Source: Teratosphaeria epicoccoides (Eukaryota > Ascomycota > Dothideomycetes > Mycosphaerellales > Teratosphaeriaceae). Taken from it: a stretch of DNA of 64,000 nucleotides. The notes beneath the pieces are model-generated. The model did no database searches and had not been told where the DNA came from. It saw only the letters and a list, made by a program, of their open reading frames with translations. Made by a program: the position numbers and the translations under genes. How positions within the stretch are numbered: position 1 is the stretch's first letter; every line of letters begins with the position of its first letter. Shown here piece after piece: positions 52,797 to 63,633 of this stretch. The stretch lies in contig JADDMT010000111.1 in the NCBI GenBank assembly GCA_021401465.1, forward strand, positions 1-64,000, given 5' to 3'.

Positions 52797-55280
52797 ACGC
52801 TGAGTCCGGATTGCTCCTTGGATCGCACGTCCAGACCTGGTAAATTATCTTTGGGTGGGCGCGTTGCAATTGCTGGAGCCTTGAACAGGCGTGGGGGGTT
52901 GCTGTGACGATGGGGTCAGATCAAGCAGGTACTTATGCACCTTGCTTTTCATGCTGTACTGGCAGATTGGCGAGGCGTTTGAGGATATGCGCTTTGCGCT
53001 AATAGAGAAATCGATTTGTAAGGCTTAATACCATGTGCACCATGGTGATCCGACCTCGCTCGATTTAGAGCCGGGGTTGAGTAATGCTTATCATATTTCG
53101 TTGTTCGATTGAGATCAGCGCTGATGCCTATTGGTGATACATGCTCAGAGGTCAGCTCCGCCAACTGTAGGCTGTCTGGATCTTGACAGCTCGATCTGGG
53201 AGCATGCTTGGCTTCTGGAGCCGCCTCCGGCAAAATGGAATCAAGACGTGTATACCCTGTATTGGAGCACCACGTCTACGTCGATACGTGCAAGGTGCAT
53301 TGCGTTGCATGATCTTGATATGTCAAGACAGTGATGAATTCGAGATAATGACCAGCTTTAGCACAAGTCCACACCGTGGTGCTTACTGATGATGCCGTGG
53401 ACTGCTCGAAATGTTTAGTCAAACATCAAGTATCCGCTGTCTGTCGAGTGCTGCATGCTTGTTTGATTGCAACATCACTTGAATTGACGCTTAGCATTCC
53501 CTGCACTTGTCGATGAGACTGAATGCACCGCCTCTGCTGCCAAGTGGTTCGACTCGTTCGAGGCTGCATGCAGACTCGCCGGCGTCCGAAGTGCTGATCT
53601 GGGGGATGCACTTACGCAAGTGTGAGGCGGATCATGCCCTGTGGCTCTGCTTGTATCGCAACGATGCGTTGTGTCGACCGAATAATGTTGCGGCCTAATA
53701 AATAAATCATGTGGTAATGTCGAAGAACGAGGATCTCCCGGGTGCTGACAACGCAAAGCCTCACTCTGCGGAAGGCTCATTTCAAGTTTGCATGGAAGCT
53801 TGCGGCAGCTTGTAACGGCGAGATCCATGTCTTGAGACCACGCGGCGACCTGCAGATGAATCCCAGCTGGCGCCGAGGTGTGAGTTTTGGACTCGGTCTA
53901 ACAGCAAAAAGCATCAAGCATCAAGCCGCAAAACATGAGCGTTACCTTCATGCAAAGCAATGCAATAGATGGAAGGCTGAGTGTTACTAGGAACAAGGGA
54001 AGCGCCATGAGGCCGGACGGACGTGGTCCGAGGTTCTCGCGCCTAGCGTGAATTAGGCCGCCTTGCGGCTGCACCTCTTTACATTCTACCTGATTGCCAC
54101 ATCCACGAAACCGCCTTGCTGAAGCGTACGCGCATGCCATCGATGCAGTCTGCAAGTCTGAAATTTTCCTTGACGGGAGGTCCCTGACTGCGACGTGCCA
54201 AGCCATGACGGCCGCGCCTATCGCTGTTCTCTCGCACGTTTTCTGGAACACACCTGGAAGCGCATGCAGGCTTCAGGAGTCGTACCGCACCAGCGAGGGG
54301 ACCAAGCTCACGACGGCACCACGATGTCGCTGGTTGTCTTGCGGACGGATACAGAATAGTGGCCCCTTTACTCTAAAATAACCTAGCAACCACCGGGATC
54401 GCGAGATGCCTGCAGGGACGTCATCATTTGCCTGCTGCAGTAGAGAAGAACGAGCTTACCTACCACTGCATGAGCCCTTGCCTCACTCACTACCCTTCTG
54501 CGCCTCTACAACTGGGCAAAACCGCGGACGTCGCGGAAGTCTCATCTCCTCCCACCATCACTATAACGATCTTTCTTTTCTTTTCTGACCCTGTACTTGC
54601 CCTTGTTTACTTCGGAACCATCTACATTGCTACCCTAGATAATAGCTAATTGAGACCGGGCTGCACGACCGCAATCGCTGCAGAACCTTTCTTTCGCACT
54701 TTCCTTTGTGAGCAAGGTGTTCAGCATTCCTGACGACGCCTGCCGGATGCAAGGCTTCTTTGCAAATCATCCGTCTTTGACCATACCGAAAACAACAACA
54801 GCCGGAGGGAGGGTCGCTCAAAGCTCAGGAACTCCTCTTCAGACAAGTTTCTAGGCCCATTGCAACGCTTTAGCGAGTCGAACAACCAGTGGTGCATTCG
54901 CCTTCAAAGAGGTGAGTACATGGCTGGTCGCACCATCGTCCCTCGGCAATTCGCTTGGAGTTCCACAGGACGCCGTGATTGCTGTTGCGAGCCGGGGACT
55001 TCTCTAGCTACGACATGCTTACCACGCTTGCTGTCGCGGGTAGATACACTGTGCGAGATGGGGCTGACGAGAGAATGTGTTGCAGTGATCCTCGTGATTC
55101 CCAGCAACTTCCAGGTAGAGACGACGCGGGATCGCAGAGTCAGGTGGTTCAGTGCACGCAATTGTCTGAGACAGCAGACAACAAGCGGCATGAACGGCTC
55201 CTGATCCTCATGTGTCCATGGGCAGATTATACACTGCCTTTTAACACAGATTGGTTACGCTCGAAGAAAAGCCGCAGAAC
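52797..55280. other. Intergenic region and long leader of the Sok1-like gene
   Basis: 2.5 kb without a supported gene. A CT-rich tract near 54570-54590 and a strong donor-like site AGAG/GTGAGTACAT at about 54911 suggest a transcription start near 54.6-54.9 kb and a 5' UTR intron, possibly ending at one of the AG sites near 55113; this is inference. No RNA gene was recognised. Confidence 0.35.
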
Positions 55281-57431
55281 ATGCACCAACCCGGCCAGGA
55301 GCGGAGGGAGTCGGTATCTATGCCCTGTTCACCAGCGGCAACTCGTGAACGCGCGGGCTCGCGTCACCACGGTGAACAACAAAGTCCGACTGCGGCCAGG
55401 CAGAATGGCATACAGACGCAGCCACAGCCCGTGATATGCGGCGTCGGGTCACAAGAGCAGGTCATGGCATCTTGGGCCAGCACCACTCCAACAGAAGCGA
55501 CAATGCGAACACCAACCCCACCACAGCGGCATCAACCTTGGATACAGACCGACAGCATGATCAAAGACGACGTATTCAGCTACATTCTCACCCACTACGA
55601 CAAATACTACGAGAAGAACATCGGCCAGCACTGTGAGACTGGCACCGAGTTTAACCCGTGGGCTTATAGCGGCACAGACAACGAACCCGCTGCTTGTGCA
55701 TTCGAAAAGGCGAACAAACATCCGCCAATCACCCCGGAGACTCTGGTCGAACTGGACATGTCACGTATTATCAATAACCCGAAGCTACGACACGATATCA
55801 ACTTTGACCGCGACCTCCATTTCAGAGCGAATACCGAAGGACCACGAGGGGAGGAGAAGAAGATCTCGGCGGAGAGGTATTGGAAGGCTTTGGAAGCGGA
55901 GTTCTTCATGTATTGCTTCGCAGGTATGCACAGGCATCAGGGTCCGCCAAACGTGGAAGATGGGCCAGACTACTGGCAGCGCGTCTTGAAGGTCAGCCAG
56001 AAGCGCTTGCCGAAGTTGTTGAGAGTAGCGAGGGACATTCTCAAGACCTTGGTCCCGGACTACGAGCAACGAACTATAACAACGCGTCTTGATGCGAGTT
56101 TCATCATGCAGGAGATTACCAAAGGAGTATGCGATCTCGTCGATCTCAGCAACTGGCTGGCGAAAGTGTTGAAGAAACATTGCGCTCCAATGCGCGATGC
56201 CCTGGTCGATTCCATGCAAGCCAACATGCAGGAAGGTGCCGTCAACAACAATTGTGCGCAGCTTGTCAAGGGTTTGAAAAAGCTTCTATTGGCTCTCGAG
56301 GGCATGAAGATAGATGTGGCCAACCACCAGATCAGGCACATGCGTCTGATCCTAGTTGACGACACTGTCAATTTCCAAATCCGATATAACGCTCATCGCA
56401 TTGCTATTGGCAAGGTTGACGCGAGCAGAGCGCGACAGTGGTTGGATGACGAGATCGAAGGTCTCATGCTGTGTAACGGAAAGGCAAACCCGTCACCGCT
56501 TGAAGCTATGAGTTCGGGCATGATGAGAGAGCTGCTGTTCAATGACTCGCAAACTGGACCGCCAACATTTTACCTCGACTTTGAGCGACTGCAGTCTCTC
56601 AAAGCTGAGCTCCATCGTCGCGTTTCTTACCAACTCTGCAATGACATCATGCGAGAGTGTTGCTCACCCAACATCCAGTCCAGCCTGTTGGTGCAAAAGC
56701 AGACGGAGCTGTCCTTGACGATCTATGCAATTCTTAAGGAGACCGAAGCTCATAGCTTCATTCTAGCCCTGCCGAACATAGCCGTGGCCATACTACAATG
56801 CATCTTGGAGCTGGAGGGTCGATACCCACCTTGGGACGGCACCATGTTACCAATAATCGAGATGAAGCTCGCCGATGCTCTCGATCCCGCATCTCAGGCC
56901 TTCGACAAGCTTGCTAGAGACACTTGTGAAAGATTGTTTGAGAAGGTCTATGCGAGTGTCGAAAAGCATCGTCATCTCAACACCGTGCAACTACAGGACA
57001 TCTTCGTGCCGCAATCGACGCCTCCGCCTTCGCTACTGATTGGTTGTATCGGAGCTATGTGCGCACCGCCGCCCCAGCAGGTGCACTGGGACCCTGAAGA
57101 GGAGTTTGTGAGGAAAATTACACATGTGCTTTGCTTGCATTGGCAGGTCTGGGCTGACCTTGTGTACCTCGCTGATGACTACTGCACCACCCCGAGCTCT
57201 CCTGCATCCGGGCCAGCCTCGCTCAGCGCCAGTGCTTCCCGGACCATGCCAGTGGCGCAAGCAGTGTATGCGCCCGGTAAAAAATGGCTGCCTGTAGGTG
57301 TTACGGTTACCGAAGTGCCCAGCCAAGCGGCCTCGCCGCCTCTCATCCCTATTCCAGTCCAGCAGCGAGAGGACGCTGATGAATTGGACGGACCTACGGA
57401 GTTGGGAGAGCTGGAGCCGCAGCAAGACTAA
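55281..57431 (+). CDS. Sok1 / T-complex protein 11 family protein
   Basis: The yeast member Sok1 was found as a suppressor of loss of cAMP-dependent protein kinase; mammalian Tcp11 modulates PKA signalling in sperm. Single exon, 716 residues from ATG 55281. Frame-open sequence 30 nt upstream lacks ATG. A Gln/Pro/Thr-rich N-terminus is followed by the Tcp11 domain: PPITPETLVELDMSRIINNP, AERYWKALEAEFFMY, RVARDILKTLVPDYEQR, DLSNWLAKVLKKHCAPMRDA, QLVKGLKKLLLALEGMKIDV, ANHQIRHMRLILVDDTVNF, and the C-terminal ELSLTIYAILKETEAHSF. The C-terminal tail is Pro/Ser-rich and acidic. The family assignment is by the CAPMRD motif and overall order. It should be cytosolic; no membrane segment was seen. Confidence 0.87.
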   Translation: MHQPGQERRESVSMPCSPAATRERAGSRHHGEQQSPTAARQNGIQTQPQPVICGVGSQEQVMASWASTTPTEATMRTPTPPQRHQPWIQTDSMIKDDVFSYILTHYDKYYEKNIGQHCETGTEFNPWAYSGTDNEPAACAFEKANKHPPITPETLVELDMSRIINNPKLRHDINFDRDLHFRANTEGPRGEEKKISAERYWKALEAEFFMYCFAGMHRHQGPPNVEDGPDYWQRVLKVSQKRLPKLLRVARDILKTLVPDYEQRTITTRLDASFIMQEITKGVCDLVDLSNWLAKVLKKHCAPMRDALVDSMQANMQEGAVNNNCAQLVKGLKKLLLALEGMKIDVANHQIRHMRLILVDDTVNFQIRYNAHRIAIGKVDASRARQWLDDEIEGLMLCNGKANPSPLEAMSSGMMRELLFNDSQTGPPTFYLDFERLQSLKAELHRRVSYQLCNDIMRECCSPNIQSSLLVQKQTELSLTIYAILKETEAHSFILALPNIAVAILQCILELEGRYPPWDGTMLPIIEMKLADALDPASQAFDKLARDTCERLFEKVYASVEKHRHLNTVQLQDIFVPQSTPPPSLLIGCIGAMCAPPPQQVHWDPEEEFVRKITHVLCLHWQVWADLVYLADDYCTTPSSPASGPASLSASASRTMPVAQAVYAPGKKWLPVGVTVTEVPSQAASPPLIPIPVQQREDADELDGPTELGELEPQQD

Positions 57432-58042
57432 GCTTTTTACTGGAACGCGAACCTCGACATTTGCATTACTTGAAATCCAATCTTGACGGCTAAAGTCAAG
57501 AGCTTGGATGGCGGAGCAATGGCTTGCCGAGATGTTGCCTATTGTACATACATTCCTCATTATAAGTCAGCGAGATATCCAGGAGACAGATTGATTGCGT
57601 GATTAGCATGGCGTTGGAGGATAGTCTGCACCCTGACAATGGGTTTCACTTGGGTGTTTGCGGAGCTCATTCAATGGTTTTGGGTTCGGCCTCAGTGTTT
57701 GTGATGGTGGCGGGCGTATTGGTATTGGGAGGAATAATTGGCTAAGCTTGCAGAAAGATACCCACAAGCACATACTGTCGTGCTTGAGTCGAGCTGGAGG
57801 CCTTGGCGGGTTCATTGGGAGTAGTGTTAGGAGATTGAATGATGAATGCAATATGCTTGTAAGCAAGTAACAGCCGTGCCAGAGTGCATGACGAGACTGC
57901 CAATCAGAATGAGATGCGGATCTGCTTACCGGATTGACGTCAATCTCGAGATTCGAGACTTTGAATTATACCTACCATCTTGATATCCTCTCTCGTCCGC
58001 TCGCAAACATATTCAGTCACCGTTATAAGAGGCTCGCGAAAC
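57432..58042. other. Intergenic, Sok1-like gene to CIA1
   Basis: 611 bp between tandem genes, with short frames only. It should carry the CIA1 promoter. Confidence 0.4.
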
Positions 58043-59404
58043 ATGGTAAAGCCGTTACCGAAGAGGATTTCGCACCTTGCAACATGCCAGCCTACCTCGA
58101 ACTCTCGCACCTGGCTTTCCAATCCGCATCCTCACCTTCCCATCGTAGCAACGGCGTGCTCCGACAAAACTGTTCGCATATATTCCCTGCAAAACTTTCA
58201 ACAGCAAAGCACCATATCAGGCGGACACAAGAGAAGCATCCGCTCCGTGGCCTGGAAACCGAATAGCAAAGGCGAGAGCGTGCTTGCGACGGGCAGTTTC
58301 GACGCGAGTGCCGGTATCTGGCGGCGCTGGGAGGAGGACGTGGGGCATTTGCAGCAGAGAGAACGCGATTTTACCGGTGGGTTGAGTGGTGGTGTGGATA
58401 GCCAGGAGGAAGAAGAGGATGACGAGTGGAGATTTGCTGTCATTCTCGATGGGCATGACTCTGAGATCAAGAGTCTGGCTTTTGCTCCAACGGCGCCTTT
58501 ACTAGCGACGTGTAGCAGAGATAAGAGCGTGTGGATATGGGAAGAGCTTGAGGATGACAATTTCGAGACGGTTGCTGTGTTGCAGGAACATGATGGCGAT
58601 GTCAAGTGCGTGGCCTGGCACCCTACAGAGGAATGTCTTGCGAGTGGAAGCTATGATGATACGATCCGGATTTGGAGAGAGGATGTAGACGATTGGGCAT
58701 GCTGTGCGCATCTGACTGGGCATGATGGGACTGTGTGGTGGGTTGAGTTTGAGGATCCGAACAACATATATGCACTTGGAGCGCGACAAGCTTTGAACAA
58801 GGCGCAGGAGGCATATGTGCAAACGAGGCTAGCAGTGGGACCGAGGCTGATGAGTTGCTCGGATGACTTGTCAATACGGGTGTGGAGGAAGGTGCCAAAG
58901 GACACGAAGGGAAGTGACGGTGGAAAGAAAATTGCAAGCATCTGGAAGAACCGCGACTTCGAGGAGGAGTGGGTCCAAGAGGCGAGTCTGCCGCAAGCGC
59001 ATGAGAGACCTGTGTATGCGGTGAGCTGGTCAAACAAGACGGGCAGGGTGGTAAGCAGTGGAAGTGATGGGAAAATTGTGGTATATGAGGAGCGGTGGAA
59101 GACTCAGCGAAGTGACGAGGACAAAAAGGCGATTGGTGACGTGGAGATGAGCAATGGGACGCCTGCGCCTGACGTCGAGGAGTTGAACGCGGATGCTGTA
59201 ATCAATGGAGTTCGTGCGGGTGCACAACCAAGCAGCTTGACTGAGTGGACGGTCGTGGCAGAAATCGAGAACGCACATGATGTGTTCGAGGCCAATCACG
59301 TGGTCTGGGCACCGAGGGCTGACAAAGGGAAAAGGTCTGAGGATGAGGAGGTGATCATTAGCACTGGAGATGATGGCGAGGTCAAGGTGTGGACTCTGGA
59401 CTGA
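58043..59404 (+). CDS. CIA1: Cytosolic Fe-S assembly WD40 protein Cia1
   Basis: Seven-blade WD40 propeller of the CIA targeting complex (with Cia2 and Mms19) that delivers 4Fe-4S clusters to cytosolic and nuclear apoproteins. Single exon, 453 residues from ATG 58043 (MVKPLPKRISHL). The frame is open about 63 nt further upstream but without ATG. Blade motifs: NPHPHLPIVATACSDKTVRI, GHKRSIRSVAWKPNSKGESV, LATGSFDASAGIW, LDGHDSEIKSLAFAP, ATCSRDKSVWIWE, EHDGDVKCVAWHPTEECLAS, GSYDDTIRIWRE, GHDGTVWWVEFED, LMSCSDDLSIRVW, HERPVYAVSW, and STGDDGEVKVW at the C-terminus. An acidic insertion (SQEEEEDDEWR) is typical of fungal members. Same pathway as dre2, 38 kb away. Confidence 0.94.
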   Translation: MVKPLPKRISHLATCQPTSNSRTWLSNPHPHLPIVATACSDKTVRIYSLQNFQQQSTISGGHKRSIRSVAWKPNSKGESVLATGSFDASAGIWRRWEEDVGHLQQRERDFTGGLSGGVDSQEEEEDDEWRFAVILDGHDSEIKSLAFAPTAPLLATCSRDKSVWIWEELEDDNFETVAVLQEHDGDVKCVAWHPTEECLASGSYDDTIRIWREDVDDWACCAHLTGHDGTVWWVEFEDPNNIYALGARQALNKAQEAYVQTRLAVGPRLMSCSDDLSIRVWRKVPKDTKGSDGGKKIASIWKNRDFEEEWVQEASLPQAHERPVYAVSWSNKTGRVVSSGSDGKIVVYEERWKTQRSDEDKKAIGDVEMSNGTPAPDVEELNADAVINGVRAGAQPSSLTEWTVVAEIENAHDVFEANHVVWAPRADKGKRSEDEEVIISTGDDGEVKVWTLD

Positions 59405-60657
59405 AAAGAGTGAGCAATTGATGTCTGCATTTCTTATAGCTCCTGAGACTTTCCAGCGCTCCGCAAATGAAAGGTGCCAAGCCAGAATCTCACTGAGCTT
59501 CGCCAAGGGCCTGCAACCAAAGCACAGCGTGGCGTCTGGTTATCCTACTCTCAAGCCTAATGTCTCTGTCTAGGTTCGGACGTTACCTTGAAACTGTAGA
59601 CACCCCTCACGGGCTCGCGCCGTTCGCCTTCATTGCCACTGAGGGTCCCAACAGGATCTTTGTGTTTGGGTTCCGTGGTCGACCTCAAAACCCGTTGTCC
59701 AATATGGGCACAATATTTGCCGTGGTGTTCGTCAAATTATGGAGTAGAGTGAGCTGCGGTGAGGTCTGCGAGGACGCCGACGAGGCGTGTGAGGAGGCAA
59801 GGCATGTTTTCTCCGTATGCTTGATGATTGACCGTTTGGTATGAGTGGAGGAGTTGTTAGTGTGGTTAGAGAACGGGGACGCCGGCGAAGTTGGGTTGGA
59901 GTGGGTCAGCATTGTTGGAGGCTTGAAGAAATTATTTTGCTCTACTGTGGATTGGGAAACCACCAGTAGGAACCTGGGCAGCAGCTCGAAGACGATCATA
60001 GCTACACAATGACAGGAGACACAGACGAGAGTCGAGGCTCCGCATTACAGCGGGCACAGGCTCGGGATGGGATTCCGGCTGCGCCAATTTGGACACGATC
60101 GCTCGCAGCTTGCTTGGATTCAAGTGCGCAGCCTTGCGGACGAGAGAGATGGACTGCCGCATGCCGCGGAGGCCTTGTGGCCAGCCAAGTCCTATCTACA
60201 ATGCGCGCAACCACAAGCATAATCTTTCATCCTGCTGTTCCATTATGTTCAAAGGGTCGCAATAGCGGCGTTAACGCCTTGTCCGTGAGCTCCGGCTCAT
60301 TACTTTGCTGATCCGTTACCTGCATTTTGGGACCATCTGACCCTAGCGCGCTCAGAAGAAGGCGAAATCAGGGCATGTGGCCCAGCGGCATTCATCGGAA
60401 ATTCCGCCGCAGCTTGCGCCTCGTCGTGGTCTGCTTCCCGCCCGTGCCGATGCTTCGTCCAATACCCGAAAGTGTCTTCTGTCTCCTGCATTCGCCAATA
60501 CAGCGAACAAAGCGCTTCTATAGCTCCTTCTCTGTCGTATCCCGGTCCGGGCCAGCCATGCTCGATATAAATGCGTCATTGTGCACGGAGCTAAAGAAGA
60601 GAGCTTTTCAGGCAATCAGCATTGATGAAGGCAGCCTGGAAGGATCGCGTGACGATC

Positions 60658-61228
60658 CTATGGCCATTTTCGAAGAAACAAAAAGGGTAAGAAGGCCCAC
60701 AAGCGAGGGCCGTGGTCAGCACAGCCAGTGCAGAAGTCGGCAACAAAGGCTGCAACCGCCTTCACAATCTCCATTAATGTGTCGGCTTCATCGAATGTGC
60801 GTGGAGCGTAGACGAAAACAAGATGCTTTGGGACTTGTGGCCTCGACTCTGTGGCCCGAGCCATGTGGCCCGAGCCATAAGGCCCAAACCAAATTGGCCC
60901 TGGCCAGCGGATGCCTTCCGTCGTAGCCACTTGCAATGACTTTGGCAATGCCTGCAGAGTGCAGCATGACGTGAAGCAAATCATCGTCATGGTGAGGGTG
61001 GTTTATCTCGCGGCCGAAAGCTCGGAAGAGCGGTGCGCGAAAGGAGTCGCATGTCGAGGTCAAGGTCTCAGTACACTTCTCCAGAAAGCTGGTCCTGTAG
61101 TCAATCTTGGGGACAGGTCCTACGATCTTGCTGATCATATCAGTCGGTGGGAAGAAAATCGCCTCCGCTGTGAACGACGCGACCTGCGCGAGAGTCAAAT
61201 CTAAGGTGTTGGTGGTTGGACTCGGCAT
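60658..61228 (-). CDS. Candidate hypothetical protein, two exons (low confidence)
   Basis: A minus-strand ATG at 61228 opens a peptide with normal composition: TEAIFF-like hydrophobic start, then DYRTSFLEKCTETLTSTC, FRAFGREINHPHHDDDLLHV and MLHSAGIAKVIASGYDG. Continuing in another frame after about 60893 is KHLVFVYAPRTFDEADTLME and IVKAVAAFVADFC. A GTTTGG...GAG intron of about 43 nt would join them in phase, removing the tandem-repeat stretch, but its length and AG context are weak. The 3' end near 60658 is also unclear. I do not recognise a family. It may be a young or lineage-specific gene, or a chance pair of open frames. Confidence 0.25.
60851..60892. repeat. 14 bp tandem repeat, two perfect and one degenerate copy
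   Basis: GTGGCCCGAGCCAT occurs twice in tandem (60851-60864, 60865-60878), followed by a diverged third copy (60879-60892). It lies exactly at the proposed intron of the candidate minus-strand gene. Confidence 0.8.
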
Positions 61229-62696
61229 GAATTGCGAATCGCCTGAATGCGGCGGCGTTTGATGGTTGCTGGATGATTCAATGTCATGTTCGATGCCGGC
61301 TCTTGAGTGCTGTCCTCGAGTTTGGATGCTGAGAATTGCAGCATAGGCAGAGTTTTGATAGCGGGCGGTCTGCGATTAGTAGAAGTGGCGCTGGCGGCAG
61401 GAACTAGCGACCACCTTTCTGTAAAGATGCAGTATACAGACAATTCATTTGTGTGTGACAGAGCCTCATCATCATCCCAGATGGCACCATAGCAGACAAG
61501 GTCTCGATGAAGGTCGCAAATAATTGATTCAATACCTCCTACCGCGAGTCGATAACTCCAATGAACGAGCGCGTTTTCTCACTGCCATAGCGGCGAGATC
61601 CATGAGCTCGTACACCAATTCACAAGCGTTGAAGTAGCAGCGACTGCAGCAGTCAACATATGATGTCGTGAACCAAGCAGTTTGGGGCGTGATATTGCAC
61701 GTTACGAAGCGGCTGTATCGGCAGAGCTGTCAGTCGTTCGTGAAGCAGTCAAAAACAACAACGAACAGCATTGTCAATTCGTCAGTTGGGTTGTTGACCG
61801 GCGACATCACGGTAGTGTAAAGTGATGAGGGTGTGTTGAAGATCATAGCATTGTGGAGGACTCAGCTCGTGGACAGTGACTGCGCTAAAATGCCACTGTC
61901 TTGGCCGCTCTGGTCCGAGACGTCATCTCGTAGACCTGCTGGAAGTGGGCCTCGATAGAATGTCGACATCGTTGTGTACTGTATCTGTCCGTGGCAACCG
62001 TGGTTTGGTGTGCAGCATTGGGCAAGATTGCAGCACAGCCCCGCTCCCTCTCGCAATGCAGAGCGTCGTCGCATGCTCAAGTTCTTTGCCTGGCCATGGC
62101 TCATCTGCTCGTCGGGCAAGTTTCGACGTGTGGTCCTCGCCGCCCCATCCGCGCGTTTCAGCTGCGCAGGGACCTTACTAGAGGGTGACACTTGTCCTGT
62201 CCGCTTGTCGTGGACTAGAGCGTGATTACAGGTAGAAGCATCGCGAAGACGATTTGCTGCATATCCCGCAGATAACGCACTGTCAGCCGGCTTTGTTGAT
62301 CTAAACCACGGAGCTTGCCGCCGCCCTGCCAAGGCGCTCCTCATGCTCACAGCAGCCAGCAGCCACCCTACAACGTCGGTTGACCAAACACCTGTTTACC
62401 ATCACAAAATCTCCATCGTCAACAGTGTTCGTCACGCACGAATATTCAACGGCTCACACTGCTGAGGGAGGAGTCCGGTGATTGCGTTTGAGCGGCGCAG
62501 CCAGCAAGCACAGCCACCAGTGCTGCCAGGACAGAACGAGGTTAGTCGTCGGCACCTCAACCACACCTCTGCAGCAGCTTCCATCTCCACACCGACAACA
62601 AACATACTGCACGCTCTTGGACACTCCACGACGCGCTACCACGGCTGCAACAATTCCGGCACAAGTCCAGTGGCAGTTTACTAACAGATTGCGCAG

Positions 62697-63633
62697 ATGG
62701 CGGAAATCCGTCGCAAGTTGGTCATTGTTGGTGACGGTGCCTGCGGAAAGACTTGCCTGCTCATGTAAGTTCTTGCACGGCAACGAACCACAATCATAGC
62801 ATCCGTGCAAGGCTGACGACGTGATAGTGTCTTCTCTAAGGGTACCTTCCCAGAGGTTCGTCCTGCCCGCGCCGCCCATGAACCCCTTATCCTTTCTGAC
62901 CGCGTCATCCCGTATGCCAAACAACGCTACAGAGCAGCAACAAGAGAAAGCCTACATTGCGGAAGGACGTGCACTGATAATGACAAAACATACAGGTCTA
63001 CGTGCCCACCGTTTTCGAGAACTATGTCGCCGACGTTGAGGTGGATGGCAAGCACGTTGAACTAGCGCTATGGGATACAGCTGGTCAAGAAGACTACGAC
63101 CGTCTGCGACCTCTCTCATACCCCGACTCGCACGTCATCCTGATCTGCTTCGCGGTCGACTCTCCCGACTCGCTTGACAACGTACAAGAGAAGGTAGGAG
63201 GGCCTCAAACACTCTCACGTGCGATCAACGTGTGACATGGGATACTGATTGCTTGCGCTTGTTTGCAGTGGATTTCCGAGGTTCTGCACTTCTGTCAAGG
63301 TTTGCCGATTATCCTGGTTGGCTGCAAGAAGGACCTCCGATATGACCAGAAGACCATCGAGGAGCTGCACAAGACATCGCAAAAGCCGGTGACGCCCGAG
63401 CAGGTACGCATTCTCCTTGCAGAGCGTGTCACATTGTGGAATCACGAGATTCAAGGCAGAAACTAACAAGCTTCCAATGACAGGCTGAGGACGTCCGTAA
63501 GAAGATTGGCGCCCAGAAATACCTCGAATGCTCGGCCAAGACCAACGAGGGTGTTCGCGAGGTGTTCGAGCATGCCACCCGCGCTGCGTTGCTCACAAGG
63601 AAGAAGGAGAAGAAGAAGTGCTTGATCTTGTAA
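62697..63633 (+). CDS. RHO1: Rho1 GTPase
   Basis: Small GTPase that activates beta-1,3-glucan synthase and the Pkc1 cell-wall-integrity cascade at the plasma membrane. Five exons: 62697-62764, 62828-62855, 62996-63193, 63269-63403, 63484-63633; four GT-AG introns; 192 residues. G motifs: VGDGACGKTCLL (P loop), YVPTVFENYVADVEVDGKHV (switch I, effector Thr), LWDTAGQEDYDRLRPLSYPD (switch II), LVGCKKDL (NKxD-type, Lys variant as in Rho), and ECSAKTNEG (SAK). The polybasic tail RKKEKKKCLIL ends in a CAAX box; the final Leu favours geranylgeranylation. Intron positions fall inside the P-loop/switch region, as common in filamentous-fungal rho1. Confidence 0.97.

Larger units (their letters stand above)
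59405..62696. other. Long intergenic region upstream of rho1
   Basis: 3.3 kb with no firmly supported gene. It includes a candidate minus-strand gene at about 60658-61228 (listed separately), a short tandem repeat, and the leader/promoter of rho1. Confidence 0.4.

Noticed and set aside
53540..53570. GTGGTTCGACTC resembling a tRNA T arm
   Set aside because: No upstream D arm or anticodon arm at suitable spacing.
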